Positions 7,470 through 13,273 are shown, numbered from the stretch's first letter. The stretch is 13,273 nucleotides of DNA from Oscillospiraceae bacterium (GCA_017394475.1 JAFPYQ010000344.1:1-13273), one strand, 5' to 3'. Translations and numbers: made by a program. Notes: generated by a model from the letters alone, not told the origin.

Positions 7470-8614
7470 CGCTTTCCTTTCGGCGGCATATCAAGAAAAG
7501 CATTAAAGGTTGGGATCATTTGGATCAGCGTTTGATAGAATATGATGAAAAGCATAGTGATTATGACAGGATGGGTGAGATAGTATATGAAAAGCTCAAA
7601 GATGCTCTGCACGACGAACACATCCATCCCATGCAGGTCACATACAGGATAAAGACGAGAAGTTCGGTGGAGAACAAGTTGATACGCAAGCCCGAAAAAT
7701 ATCAGAAACTTACGAATATGACCGATATCGCGGGATTCAGGGTGATATGCTATTTTTCGGATCAGGTGGATCAGGTGGCAAGGCTGCTTGAAGAGAACTT
7801 TGTCGTTGACAAGGTGAATTCTGTGGATAAGAGGAACGCCCTGCCTACCACATCATTCGGTTACAGCTCTCTCCATTATATCTGCACTCTGCCCCATAAC
7901 GGAGAATATCCCGAAAAGCTGTGTGTTCTGCCCTTTGAGGTGCAGATACGCTCTGTGCTTCAGCACGCATGGGCGGAGATAGAGCATGATCTGGGCTATA
8001 AGAGTGCATTCGGCGTTCCCAGGGACATCAGGCGCGAATTTTCCCGCCTTGCAGGACTGCTTGAGATCGCAGATGATCTCTTTGTGGGGATAAAGAATGA
8101 ACTTGTGGTATACAAGGATCAGGTCCGCAAGCGTATCGCAGAGGATAAGGCGGATGATCTCACCATAGACAGGCATACCCTTTCCGCGTATATCAAGGAA
8201 AGCGGGACTATGCAGTCCTTTATCATGGAGATAGCGGATATATGCGGCGCCGAGATACAGTATATAGACCCCGAACCCTATATCCCGAAGCTCGATTACC
8301 TTGATATACATACCCTTGGTGAGCTCAAGGAGCTTGTATACACCGAGCATGACGGAGCGCTCGATCTTGCTATGGATGCACTGACGGATTCCGGGATAGA
8401 CACTCTCACATCTGTGGTGGGGCTCTATTATCTGTGCAGGTCGAAACTGATATACGGGGATTATTCACGCGAACGTATAGCAAATTTCTTCCATATCAGC
8501 ATCAGTTCCGAGGAACGCGTGATGCGCCGCACAAACAAGCTGCTTGAAAAAAGAGAGTCTGTGAGAGCGCGGGCGGAAAAGGCTGCGGAAGATATGAAGG
8601 ATACCGGTACATGA
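7466..8614 (+). CDS. RelA/SpoT-type GTP pyrophosphokinase (HD-less alarmone synthetase) with C-terminal extension, 382 aa
   Basis: Predicted to make (p)ppGpp from ATP and GTP/GDP. No HD hydrolase domain precedes the synthetase, so it should be synthesis-only, like small alarmone synthetases. The synthetase motifs are intact: YRIKTRSSVENKL with K63 and R65 (ATP site), DIAGFR with D87 (metal ligand), FGYSSLH at 131-137 (GTP site), and FEVQIRSVLQHAWAEIEHDLGYK with E158 (second metal ligand). After about residue 215 come some 165 more residues with no TGS or RIS domain that I can see; the C-terminus is helical and basic (RRTNKLLEKRE). This is longer than the 200-260 aa RelQ/RelP enzymes. The start is a GTG overlapping the ACT gene stop (GTGA) with no clear Shine-Dalgarno site, so re-initiation is likely. 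Its stop also overlaps an ATG of the next frame. Confidence 0.92.
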   Translation: MTLSFRRHIKKSIKGWDHLDQRLIEYDEKHSDYDRMGEIVYEKLKDALHDEHIHPMQVTYRIKTRSSVENKLIRKPEKYQKLTNMTDIAGFRVICYFSDQVDQVARLLEENFVVDKVNSVDKRNALPTTSFGYSSLHYICTLPHNGEYPEKLCVLPFEVQIRSVLQHAWAEIEHDLGYKSAFGVPRDIRREFSRLAGLLEIADDLFVGIKNELVVYKDQVRKRIAEDKADDLTIDRHTLSAYIKESGTMQSFIMEIADICGAEIQYIDPEPYIPKLDYLDIHTLGELKELVYTEHDGALDLAMDALTDSGIDTLTSVVGLYYLCRSKLIYGDYSRERIANFFHISISSEERVMRRTNKLLEKRESVRARAEKAAEDMKDTGT

Positions 8615-8616
8615 TC

Positions 8617-8630
8617 GGAGGTATGGGAGA
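8617..8630 (+). promoter_or_regulatory. Double ribosome-binding site deciding the STAS-kinase start
   Basis: GGAGGT (8617-8622) and GGGAGA (8625-8630) lie in tandem before ATGs at 8632 and 8635. They argue against the ATG at 8611, which overlaps the previous stop but would place this strong site inside the gene. Confidence 0.5.
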
Positions 8631-8631
8631 T

Positions 8632-9813
8632 ATGATGAAATACAGCATCGAAGGCAGCAAACTGACTATCTTCCTCCGGGGCAGGATAGATTCAAAAAAT
8701 GCCTTTGAGACAGAAAAAGAGTTAAGCGAGGTCATAGACAGCACAGATCATACAGGCCTCATATTCGATTTGGATGAGCTTGAATATATTTCAAGTGCGG
8801 GTCTGCGGGTGCTGATGAAGATAAGGAAAAAATACGGCATCACTCCCGTGATGATCAATGCTTCCCCCGATGTCTACGATATATTCGTGACCACGGGATT
8901 CACCGAGATATTCAGCATATCAAGGAAGCTGCGTGAGGTGAGCGTGGATGGCTGTGAGATAATCGGCAACGGCTATTACGGCACTGTGTACAGGATAGAT
9001 GAGGAGACCATCGTAAAGGTATACAACGCCTCTCCCGACACTCTTGCCATGATATATAATGAACAGAGCAGGGCAAAGATAGCATTTATTGCAGGAATCC
9101 CCACTGCCATATCCTATGATGTGGTCAGGGTAGGGGACAGATACGGCGCTGTTTTTGAGCTGCTCAAAGCCAAGACCTTCAATGAGATGCTCATCGCCGA
9201 GCCCGAAAATGCAGATGATATAATCAGGCAGTTTGCACAGTTCATGCACACCACCCATCAGACACAGGTGCCCGCAGGGAAGCTCAATTCCGCAAAAAAG
9301 ATGTTCATGGGGTATCTTGATATTGATGCAAAGTACCTGCCATCAGATATGGTTGAAAAACTACGCATCATGATAGATGAGGTGCCCGAGACCCATGATC
9401 TCCTGCACGGCGATTTCCAGATGAAAAATGTCATGCTCACCGACGGAGAGCCCATGCTCATAGATATGGACACTCTTGCGGAGGGGCATCCCATATTCGA
9501 TCTCCAGTCGGTATATGTGACATATTTTGCATTCGGTGAGGCCGATAAGAACAACAGCATGGATTTCCTGGGCATCCCGAGGGAGGTCTCCGCCATGATA
9601 TGGGATAAGTTCGTAGGGTATTACTTTGATACCGAGGATGAGAAGCTTATTTCACAGATGCGCGACAAGATCATGATAACAGGCTGCATAAGGTTCATTT
9701 TCTTGCTGCATATCATGGGACAGGCGGGAACGGAGCTGTTCGGCATACGCCTTGAACAAACAACACGCCGCCTTGAAGAACTGCTGAAAAGAACGGACAG
9801 TCTTCTGTTCTGA
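8632..9813 (+). CDS. STAS (anti-anti-sigma) domain fused to APH-like kinase, 393 aa
   Basis: Two-domain fusion. Residues 1-105 form a STAS domain of the SpoIIAA/RsbV type; the phosphosite region YISSAGLRVL places the likely phosphorylated serine at S55. Residues about 110-390 form an aminoglycoside-phosphotransferase-type kinase fold: glycine loop GNGYYGTVY, ATP lysine K129 in IVKVYN, Brenner motif H259-G-D261 with N266, and metal-binding D278 in LIDMD. All catalytic residues are present, so it should be an active kinase. The substrate is unknown; the fold covers kinases of small molecules and proteins. The C-terminus is helical and not a membrane segment by eye. It is the last gene of the first operon, after the alarmone synthetase, and lies directly before a partner-switching operon. 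This suggests that phosphorylation of S55 by an RsbW-like kinase controls it. The start could be 8635 or 8611. Confidence 0.88.
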   Translation: MMKYSIEGSKLTIFLRGRIDSKNAFETEKELSEVIDSTDHTGLIFDLDELEYISSAGLRVLMKIRKKYGITPVMINASPDVYDIFVTTGFTEIFSISRKLREVSVDGCEIIGNGYYGTVYRIDEETIVKVYNASPDTLAMIYNEQSRAKIAFIAGIPTAISYDVVRVGDRYGAVFELLKAKTFNEMLIAEPENADDIIRQFAQFMHTTHQTQVPAGKLNSAKKMFMGYLDIDAKYLPSDMVEKLRIMIDEVPETHDLLHGDFQMKNVMLTDGEPMLIDMDTLAEGHPIFDLQSVYVTYFAFGEADKNNSMDFLGIPREVSAMIWDKFVGYYFDTEDEKLISQMRDKIMITGCIRFIFLLHIMGQAGTELFGIRLEQTTRRLEELLKRTDSLLF

Positions 9814-9816
9814 GAG

Positions 9817-9832
9817 AACGATAGCTGTCGTT
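9817..9832. repeat. 16-bp near-perfect palindrome after the STAS-kinase gene
   Basis: AACGATAGCTGTCGTT starts three bases after the stop codon. It is self-complementary apart from one T/G pair. In RNA it would form a six-pair hairpin with an AGCT loop. No T-run follows, so it is not an intrinsic terminator by itself; it could be a DNA-binding site or a 3'-end stabilising hairpin. Confidence 0.4.
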
Positions 9833-9842
9833 ATGGGGCAGG

Positions 9843-9881
9843 AGCCACAGGAATGATCGGAGGGATAACCGGGGGCTTTTT
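9843..9881 (+). terminator. Weak terminator candidate between the two operons
   Basis: AGCC (9843-9846) can pair with GGCT (9874-9877), with an inner TCGG/CCGG pairing, followed by a run of five T (9877-9881). The stem is short and broken by a large internal loop, so only partial termination is plausible. It is the only terminator-like signal between the first operon and the downstream promoter. Confidence 0.25.
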
Positions 9882-9900
9882 CCGAAATAAAAACAAATAC

Positions 9901-9929
9901 TTGACAAATCTTTATAAAAAAGGTAAAAT
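9901..9929 (+). promoter_or_regulatory. Sigma-A promoter of the partner-switching operon
   Basis: TTGACA (9901-9906) is a perfect -35 box. TAAAAT (9924-9929), 17 bp downstream, matches five of six -10 positions. The flanking sequence is AT-rich. Transcription would start near 9936, leaving a leader of about 92 nt before the STAS gene. A TATAAT at 9929-9934 overlaps, but its 22-bp spacing is unsuitable. Confidence 0.8.
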
Positions 9930-9936
9930 ATAATCA

Positions 9937-9978
9937 GTGCATCACCTGACGGGATACCATATCCCCTATGATGCGCAC
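9937..9978 (+). promoter_or_regulatory. 5' leader hairpin at the predicted transcript start
   Basis: GGGATA (9951-9956) and TATCCC (9960-9965) pair perfectly around a CCA loop. Outside them, GTGC-ATCA (9937-9944) can pair with TGAT (9969-9972) and GCAC (9975-9978) with a two-base bulge. The structure would begin within a base or two of the predicted transcription start, a position typical of mRNA-protecting hairpins. No known riboswitch consensus was recognised. Confidence 0.5.
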
Positions 9979-9991
9979 AGACACCTGAAAA

Positions 9992-10006
9992 GCGGCATTA
10001 TGCCGC
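9992..10006 (+). promoter_or_regulatory. Second leader hairpin upstream of the STAS ribosome-binding site
   Basis: GCGGCA and TGCCGC pair perfectly around a TTA loop. The stem ends eight bases before the Shine-Dalgarno sequence AAGGAAG (10015-10021) of the STAS gene. It could keep the binding site in a single-stranded pocket or serve as a protein-binding site. There is no T-run, so it is not a terminator. Confidence 0.5.
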
Positions 10007-10027
10007 GAGTACGAAAGGAAGTATATT

Positions 10028-10324
10028 ATGACTATCAACAAGACCAAAAAAGAAGACCAGCTCACTGTTGCAGTTGAGGGCAGAATAGATACAGTAACAT
10101 CCCCCGAACTTGAAGGAGCTCTCAAGGACTCTATGGGAGATGCAGAGAAGCTCGTTATCGACCTCAAGGATGTGGATTACATCTCATCTGCAGGCCTCAG
10201 GGTACTTCTCGGCGCTCACAAGACCATGTCAAGAAAGGGCGGCCTGAAGATAATCAATGCTGCAGACAGCATAATGGAGATATTCGAAGTGACAGGTTTC
10301 TCTGATATACTCGATATCGGATAA
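10028..10324 (+). CDS. STAS-domain anti-anti-sigma factor (RsbV/SpoIIAA-like), 98 aa
   Basis: Single-domain cytosolic STAS protein of the usual 95-115 aa length. Such proteins bind an RsbW/SpoIIAB kinase when unphosphorylated and free that kinase's target. The core strand ending LVIDLKDVDYISSAGLRVLL carries the predicted phosphoserine S54, the Ser before A-G-L. The C-terminal block LKIINAADSIMEIFEVTGF is typical of the family. The N-terminus is lysine-rich. AAGGAAG at 10015-10021 lies before the ATG. It is the first gene of a four-gene operon that also holds the likely kinase and phosphatase acting on S54. The phosphosite motif matches that of the STAS-kinase fusion upstream. Confidence 0.95.
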   Translation: MTINKTKKEDQLTVAVEGRIDTVTSPELEGALKDSMGDAEKLVIDLKDVDYISSAGLRVLLGAHKTMSRKGGLKIINAADSIMEIFEVTGFSDILDIG

Positions 10325-10334
10325 GGGGCAAAAT

Positions 10335-10931
10335 ATGAAGACAGATGTTTACAGCATTACCCAGAACGGCAGGGATTTTTCTGCAATAACCGCTGTTGCA
10401 AAGAAATCAGCCGAATACAACGGCCTCGATGAAAAGAGCTCACTTCGTCTGCAGCTGCTTTCCGAAGAAGTGGTTTGTATGCTGCCACGACTTCTCAAAT
10501 ACGGCAACGGCAAGTTCTGGATAGAGAACAATGGCAATAAGTATGAGCTCCATACCTCCGTCACCATCGAAGAACCCACAAAGTATGACAGGGAAAAGAT
10601 ACTCGCTGTGTCCTCAAGCGGTAAGAATGCAGCCGCAGTGGGCATAATCGGCAAGATATGCACTGCCATAGAGTATCTGCTCGAGGAGAGCGCAAGGGCA
10701 GCCGAGGAAAATCCCTATCCTTTCTATTCCATGGGAATGGATGGGTATATAAATGAGAATCAGTGGTCCCTCACTGCCTACAGGAATTCATTTGAAGCGG
10801 AGGATGTCAGGGCAAATTACGTTGAAGAGTGGGACGAACTGGAAAAATCTATAATCGCAAATCTTGCCGATAATGTTACAGTCAGCATTGCAGGCGGTGA
10901 GATCTACATAGTTGTGGAGAAGACATTCTGA
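10335..10931 (+). CDS. Putative degenerate GHKL/RsbW-like protein, 198 aa
   Basis: No family is recognised with certainty. Residues about 35-75 (LRLQLLSEEVVCMLPRLLKYGNGKFWIENNGNKYELHTSV) resemble the start of an anti-sigma ATPase, where an acidic helix LxxEExxxN is followed by a loop and strands. The Asn of the N-box is absent (hydrophobic residues follow EE), and no DxGxG or GxGL ATP-lid motif is clear. Residues 90-120 contain SSSGKNAAAVGIIGK, then a middle part with several aromatics (NPYPFYSMGMDGY) and a final strand pair. The start follows AGGGG, and the stop overlaps the next gene (TGATG). The position between the STAS and RsbW-like genes implies a role in partner switching, perhaps as a non-catalytic binding partner or adaptor. 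The distant GHKL relation is inference. Confidence 0.75.
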   Translation: MKTDVYSITQNGRDFSAITAVAKKSAEYNGLDEKSSLRLQLLSEEVVCMLPRLLKYGNGKFWIENNGNKYELHTSVTIEEPTKYDREKILAVSSSGKNAAAVGIIGKICTAIEYLLEESARAAEENPYPFYSMGMDGYINENQWSLTAYRNSFEAEDVRANYVEEWDELEKSIIANLADNVTVSIAGGEIYIVVEKTF

Positions 10932-11347
10932 TGGATAGAATTCGCAAGATAGAAACAAATGCATCGAAGGAAGAACTTGATACCGTTATGGATCTTGTAC
11001 GGGAACAGCTTGAATCTGCGGACTGCCCAATGAAGGCGCAGATGCAGACAGAGCTTGCGGTCGAGGAAGTATTTGTCAATATTGCGAACTATGCGTATCA
11101 GTCGGGCTCGGGAAAAGTCGTTGTCACAACGGGGTTTCAGTCGGACCCGCTGACATTCGTGATAGTTTTTGAGGATAATGGCATCCCCTACGATCCGCTG
11201 AAAAATGATGATCCCGATATAACTCTTTCTGCGGAAGAAAGACCCATAGGCGGTCTGGGCATATTCCTTGTTAAAAAGAATATGGACGATGTTTTTTACG
11301 AATACCGCGACGGTAAAAACATACTTACGCTGAAAAAATCACTGTGA
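10931..11347 (+). CDS. RsbW/SpoIIAB-type anti-sigma factor, serine-protein kinase, 138 aa
   Basis: GHKL-fold ATPase that typically phosphorylates STAS proteins on serine and sequesters a sigma factor or other target. The N-box is LAVEEVFVNIANYAY (residues about 40-54), with the Glu and Asn that hold Mg-ATP. The G1 box is FEDNGIPYDPL, and the G2/ATP lid is PIGGLGIFLVKKNMD. The length is normal for the family. The ATG overlaps the previous stop; GGAGA at 10916-10920 is a likely ribosome-binding site. Partners encoded alongside are the free STAS protein and the PP2C phosphatase. No sigma factor follows, so the final target lies elsewhere or is not a sigma factor. Confidence 0.94.
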   Translation: MDRIRKIETNASKEELDTVMDLVREQLESADCPMKAQMQTELAVEEVFVNIANYAYQSGSGKVVVTTGFQSDPLTFVIVFEDNGIPYDPLKNDDPDITLSAEERPIGGLGIFLVKKNMDDVFYEYRDGKNILTLKKSL

Positions 11348-11357
11348 CCACGGTTCA

Positions 11358-11364
11358 GAGGTGA
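11358..11364 (+). promoter_or_regulatory. Ribosome-binding site supporting a TTG start
   Basis: GAGGTGA sits four bases before TTG at 11369. The nearby GTG at 11361 runs into a stop after three codons, so TTG is the only start that includes the N-terminal membrane segment of the phosphatase. Confidence 0.6.
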
Positions 11365-11368
11365 TACA

Positions 11369-13273
11369 TTGAAAAAAGTATTGTGGTTTACCGTAGGCGG
11401 CCTGCATCAGAAGATACTCATTCTGGTGCAGGTATTTCTTATAGTTCTGATGGGCGTGTTCCTTGGTGTGTCCTCGATACATACCAGAAGGCTCAGCTCC
11501 ATCGTGGATGAGACCAGGAGCGAGCAGCAGGCGGCGATAGATAATATCTCCGGTGAGACCATGCACTTTGCCATTGAGAACACCATGACAAAGATGATAG
11601 TCCTGCAGGCTCAGAATGCTGATGATGCTTTTGAAGATGTGACCAACAACGTCAGGATGCTGAGAGATATTGCCGAAGGGATGTTTGCAAACAGGTCGGG
11701 TATGGCACCTGCGGAAGTTTTTCCTCCTGATCCTGCCAAAGACGGCGTCGTTTCATCATATTTCCTGTGTGAACAGGGTGTGGACTATACCCGTTCGGAA
11801 TATCTGGGTATAGCCGCAAATATGTGCGATACCATGATGGCTATGTGCTCCTGCAATGACAGGATCGGCAACTGTTATATCGGCCTTGCGGACGGAACGC
11901 ACATCGCCGTGGGAACATCGACCAAGGAAAAATACGATGAAAGCGGTGCCCTCAAGCCCTTTCCCGTCCGTGAAAGACCCTGGTACAGGGGAGCGGCTGA
12001 AAAAGGTGATCTCTATTTTACAGGCCTTGAAAAGGATGCCTTTGGCGATTCCACATGGATCACCTGTTCGGCGCCTGTCATCGTTGACGGCAGGCTGTAT
12101 GGCGTTGTGGGCATAGACATCGTGGTGGATGATCTGTGCAGCTATGCATCGGATGATGAGAATGATTCGGGTTTTGTCTGCATCGTCAATGAGGAGGGCA
12201 AGATCATCGTTGCCCCCGGGAACAACGGACTGTTTACCGTTTCCGAGTCGGAAAATGCCGAGGATCTCAGAAAATCCGACAACAAACAGCTTGCAGCTTT
12301 TGTTGAAAATGCACTGAGTGGCGAGACAGGTCTGGATGTCGTCACTGTTGACGGCAGGGAATACTACATGACTGGCTCGCCGATTAAGTCTATTGGCTGG
12401 GCTGTGGTCTCGGTCGTGGACAAGCAGATCACGGAAGAACCTGCAAAAAAATTGCGCTCTGAGTATGACAGGATAAATGCGGATGCCACTGCGACCTACA
12501 GGAGCGGCTCCGACAATTCTGCACATACCGTGTATGTGATGCTGGGACTTGTCTTTGTTATCGCATCTGTTGCAGCGCTCATAGTTGCAGACAGGATAGT
12601 CGATCCCGTGGAATCCATGACAAAGGAGATAATAGCGGGAGCCACCACAGGCAAGCTGTTTGAGATGAGACCCGAATACAAGACGGGCGATGAGATACAG
12701 GTGCTCGCTGAATCCTTCGATGATCTCTCACGGAAGACAAAGCAGTACATCATAGACCTTACCCGCATCACAAAGGAAAAGGAACGCATCGGTACCGAGC
12801 TTGAACTTGCAAAACGCATACAGGCGGATATGCTGCCTGATACCTACCCTGCATTCCCCGAACGCAGCGAGTTTGACATTTACGCATCCATGACTCCCGC
12901 AAAGGAAGTAGGCGGCGATTTCTACGATTATTTCCTTATAGATGACGATCATCTGTGCCTTGTTATAGCGGATGTGTCGGGCAAGGGCGTGCCTGCGGCA
13001 TTGTTTATGATGATGACTATGATCCTGATCAAGACCATAGCCGAGTCCGAAAGATCGCCCGGGGCGATACTCGAAAAGCTGAACAGGATGCTGTGTGCGA
13101 ACAACAGGGAAGAAATGTTCGTCACCGTATGGCTGGGCGTTCTCGATATCCCGTCCGGAGAGCTCACGGCTGCCAATGCAGGGCATGAATACCCGGTGAT
13201 CAGAAAAGCAGGCGGGAAATATGAGATCATCAAGGATAAGCATGGCTTTGTCATCGGCGGCATGGATCAAGTC
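11369..13273 (+). CDS. Cache-HAMP-PP2C sensor phosphatase (RsbU/SpoIIE type), partial at right edge
   Basis: Membrane-anchored serine phosphatase expected to dephosphorylate STAS proteins when its outside domain binds a ligand. In order: TM1 (residues about 16-38), a large extracytoplasmic double-Cache domain (40-385), TM2 (388-406), HAMP (about 407-459, with DPVESMTKEI), a signalling helix with ELELAKRIQADMLP (about 475-490), then PP2C with GGDFYDYF (metal-binding D517), DVSGKG (metal-binding D535) and NAGHEYP (603-609). The open frame runs through 635 codons to the window end, so the last metal-binding aspartate is not seen. In the Cache domain, R203-P-W205-Y206 and D250 fit the remembered dCache_1AA amino-acid-binding motif, with F198 where Tyr is usual. 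The TTG start has a good site. The gene is 21 nt after the RsbW-like gene, in the same operon. Confidence 0.93.
   Translation, partial: MKKVLWFTVGGLHQKILILVQVFLIVLMGVFLGVSSIHTRRLSSIVDETRSEQQAAIDNISGETMHFAIENTMTKMIVLQAQNADDAFEDVTNNVRMLRDIAEGMFANRSGMAPAEVFPPDPAKDGVVSSYFLCEQGVDYTRSEYLGIAANMCDTMMAMCSCNDRIGNCYIGLADGTHIAVGTSTKEKYDESGALKPFPVRERPWYRGAAEKGDLYFTGLEKDAFGDSTWITCSAPVIVDGRLYGVVGIDIVVDDLCSYASDDENDSGFVCIVNEEGKIIVAPGNNGLFTVSESENAEDLRKSDNKQLAAFVENALSGETGLDVVTVDGREYYMTGSPIKSIGWAVVSVVDKQITEEPAKKLRSEYDRINADATATYRSGSDNSAHTVYVMLGLVFVIASVAALIVADRIVDPVESMTKEIIAGATTGKLFEMRPEYKTGDEIQVLAESFDDLSRKTKQYIIDLTRITKEKERIGTELELAKRIQADMLPDTYPAFPERSEFDIYASMTPAKEVGGDFYDYFLIDDDHLCLVIADVSGKGVPAALFMMMTMILIKTIAESERSPGAILEKLNRMLCANNREEMFVTVWLGVLDIPSGELTAANAGHEYPVIRKAGGKYEIIKDKHGFVIGGMDQV

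Noticed and set aside
7853..8350. Minus-strand open frame of 165 codons
   Set aside because: It is antisense to the intact alarmone-synthetase motifs, with no family resemblance of its own.
8950..9813. Aminoglycoside-resistance phosphotransferase
   Set aside because: The kinase part has the APH catalytic motifs, but it is fused to a STAS domain and sits in a housekeeping operon with no mobile-element signs. Resistance is not a supported reading.
9853..9933. 26-codon open frame starting MIGGITGG with AGGAG upstream
   Set aside because: It runs across the -35 and -10 boxes of the downstream promoter, ends inside the -10 region, and has a composition driven by the AT-rich promoter. Conservation data would be needed to revive it.
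9929..9934. Perfect TATAAT as the -10 box of the second promoter
   Set aside because: Its spacing from TTGACA is 22 bp and no other -35 fits. The overlapping TAAAAT at 9924-9929 gives the ideal 17-bp spacer.
11756..12526. Long open frame on the minus strand (256 codons)
   Set aside because: It lies wholly antisense to the Cache domain of the phosphatase, whose sense-strand reading is a clear known architecture. The minus-strand product shows no recognisable motif; this is a by-product of codon bias.
1..13273. CRISPR arrays, tRNA/rRNA genes, insertion sequences, prophage or attachment sites
   Set aside because: No regularly spaced repeats, cloverleaf-like sequences, transposase or integrase motifs, or terminal inverted repeats were seen. 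Codon use looks even across the window.

Overview
The window is a gene-dense, single-direction stretch (all genes on the + strand) from a low-to-mid GC Gram-positive anaerobe. The best guess is a Ruminococcus-like member of the Clostridia (Oscillospiraceae). This rests on strong purine-rich Shine-Dalgarno sites, frequent ATA and AGG codons, a class 1B dihydroorotate dehydrogenase with its PyrK partner, and a sigma-A-type promoter. No marker gene is present, so the taxon is inference.

Region 1 (15-9813) reads as one long operon. A -10 box at the left edge precedes nine closely spaced or overlapping genes: a TPR/DUF4037/DUF4125 fusion protein, an unrecognised 435-aa protein, replicative helicase DnaB, PyrK, PyrD (class 1B), a 132-aa unknown, a small ACT-domain protein, a HD-less RelA/SpoT-type (p)ppGpp synthetase with a long C-terminal extension, and a protein fusing an anti-anti-sigma (STAS) domain to an aminoglycoside-phosphotransferase-like kinase. 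No internal promoter or strong terminator was seen. DNA replication, pyrimidine synthesis and alarmone synthesis thus appear to share a transcript.

Region 2 (9814-10027) is a 214-bp intergenic gap. It holds a short palindrome, a weak terminator candidate, a good sigma-A promoter (TTGACA-17 bp-TAAAAT), and a 5' leader with two compact hairpins.

Region 3 (10028-13273, continuing past the right edge) is a second operon encoding a partner-switching module: a free STAS protein, a 198-aa protein that looks like a degenerate GHKL/RsbW relative lacking the N-box Asn, an intact RsbW/SpoIIAB-type ATPase, and a membrane Cache-HAMP-PP2C phosphatase (RsbU/SpoIIE type) that is cut by the window end. No sigma factor is encoded in the window.

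Putting it together (inference): the Cache-PP2C protein senses an outside signal, possibly an amino acid judging from an R-P-W-Y...D motif. It would dephosphorylate the STAS protein, and perhaps also the STAS domain of the kinase fusion upstream, which carries the same phosphosite motif; the RsbW-like ATPase would do the reverse. The ACT protein next to the alarmone synthetase suggests that internal amino-acid status is read in the same neighbourhood. The most novel elements are the STAS-kinase fusion, the pseudo-GHKL protein, and the ACT/synthetase pair resembling a split long RelA.
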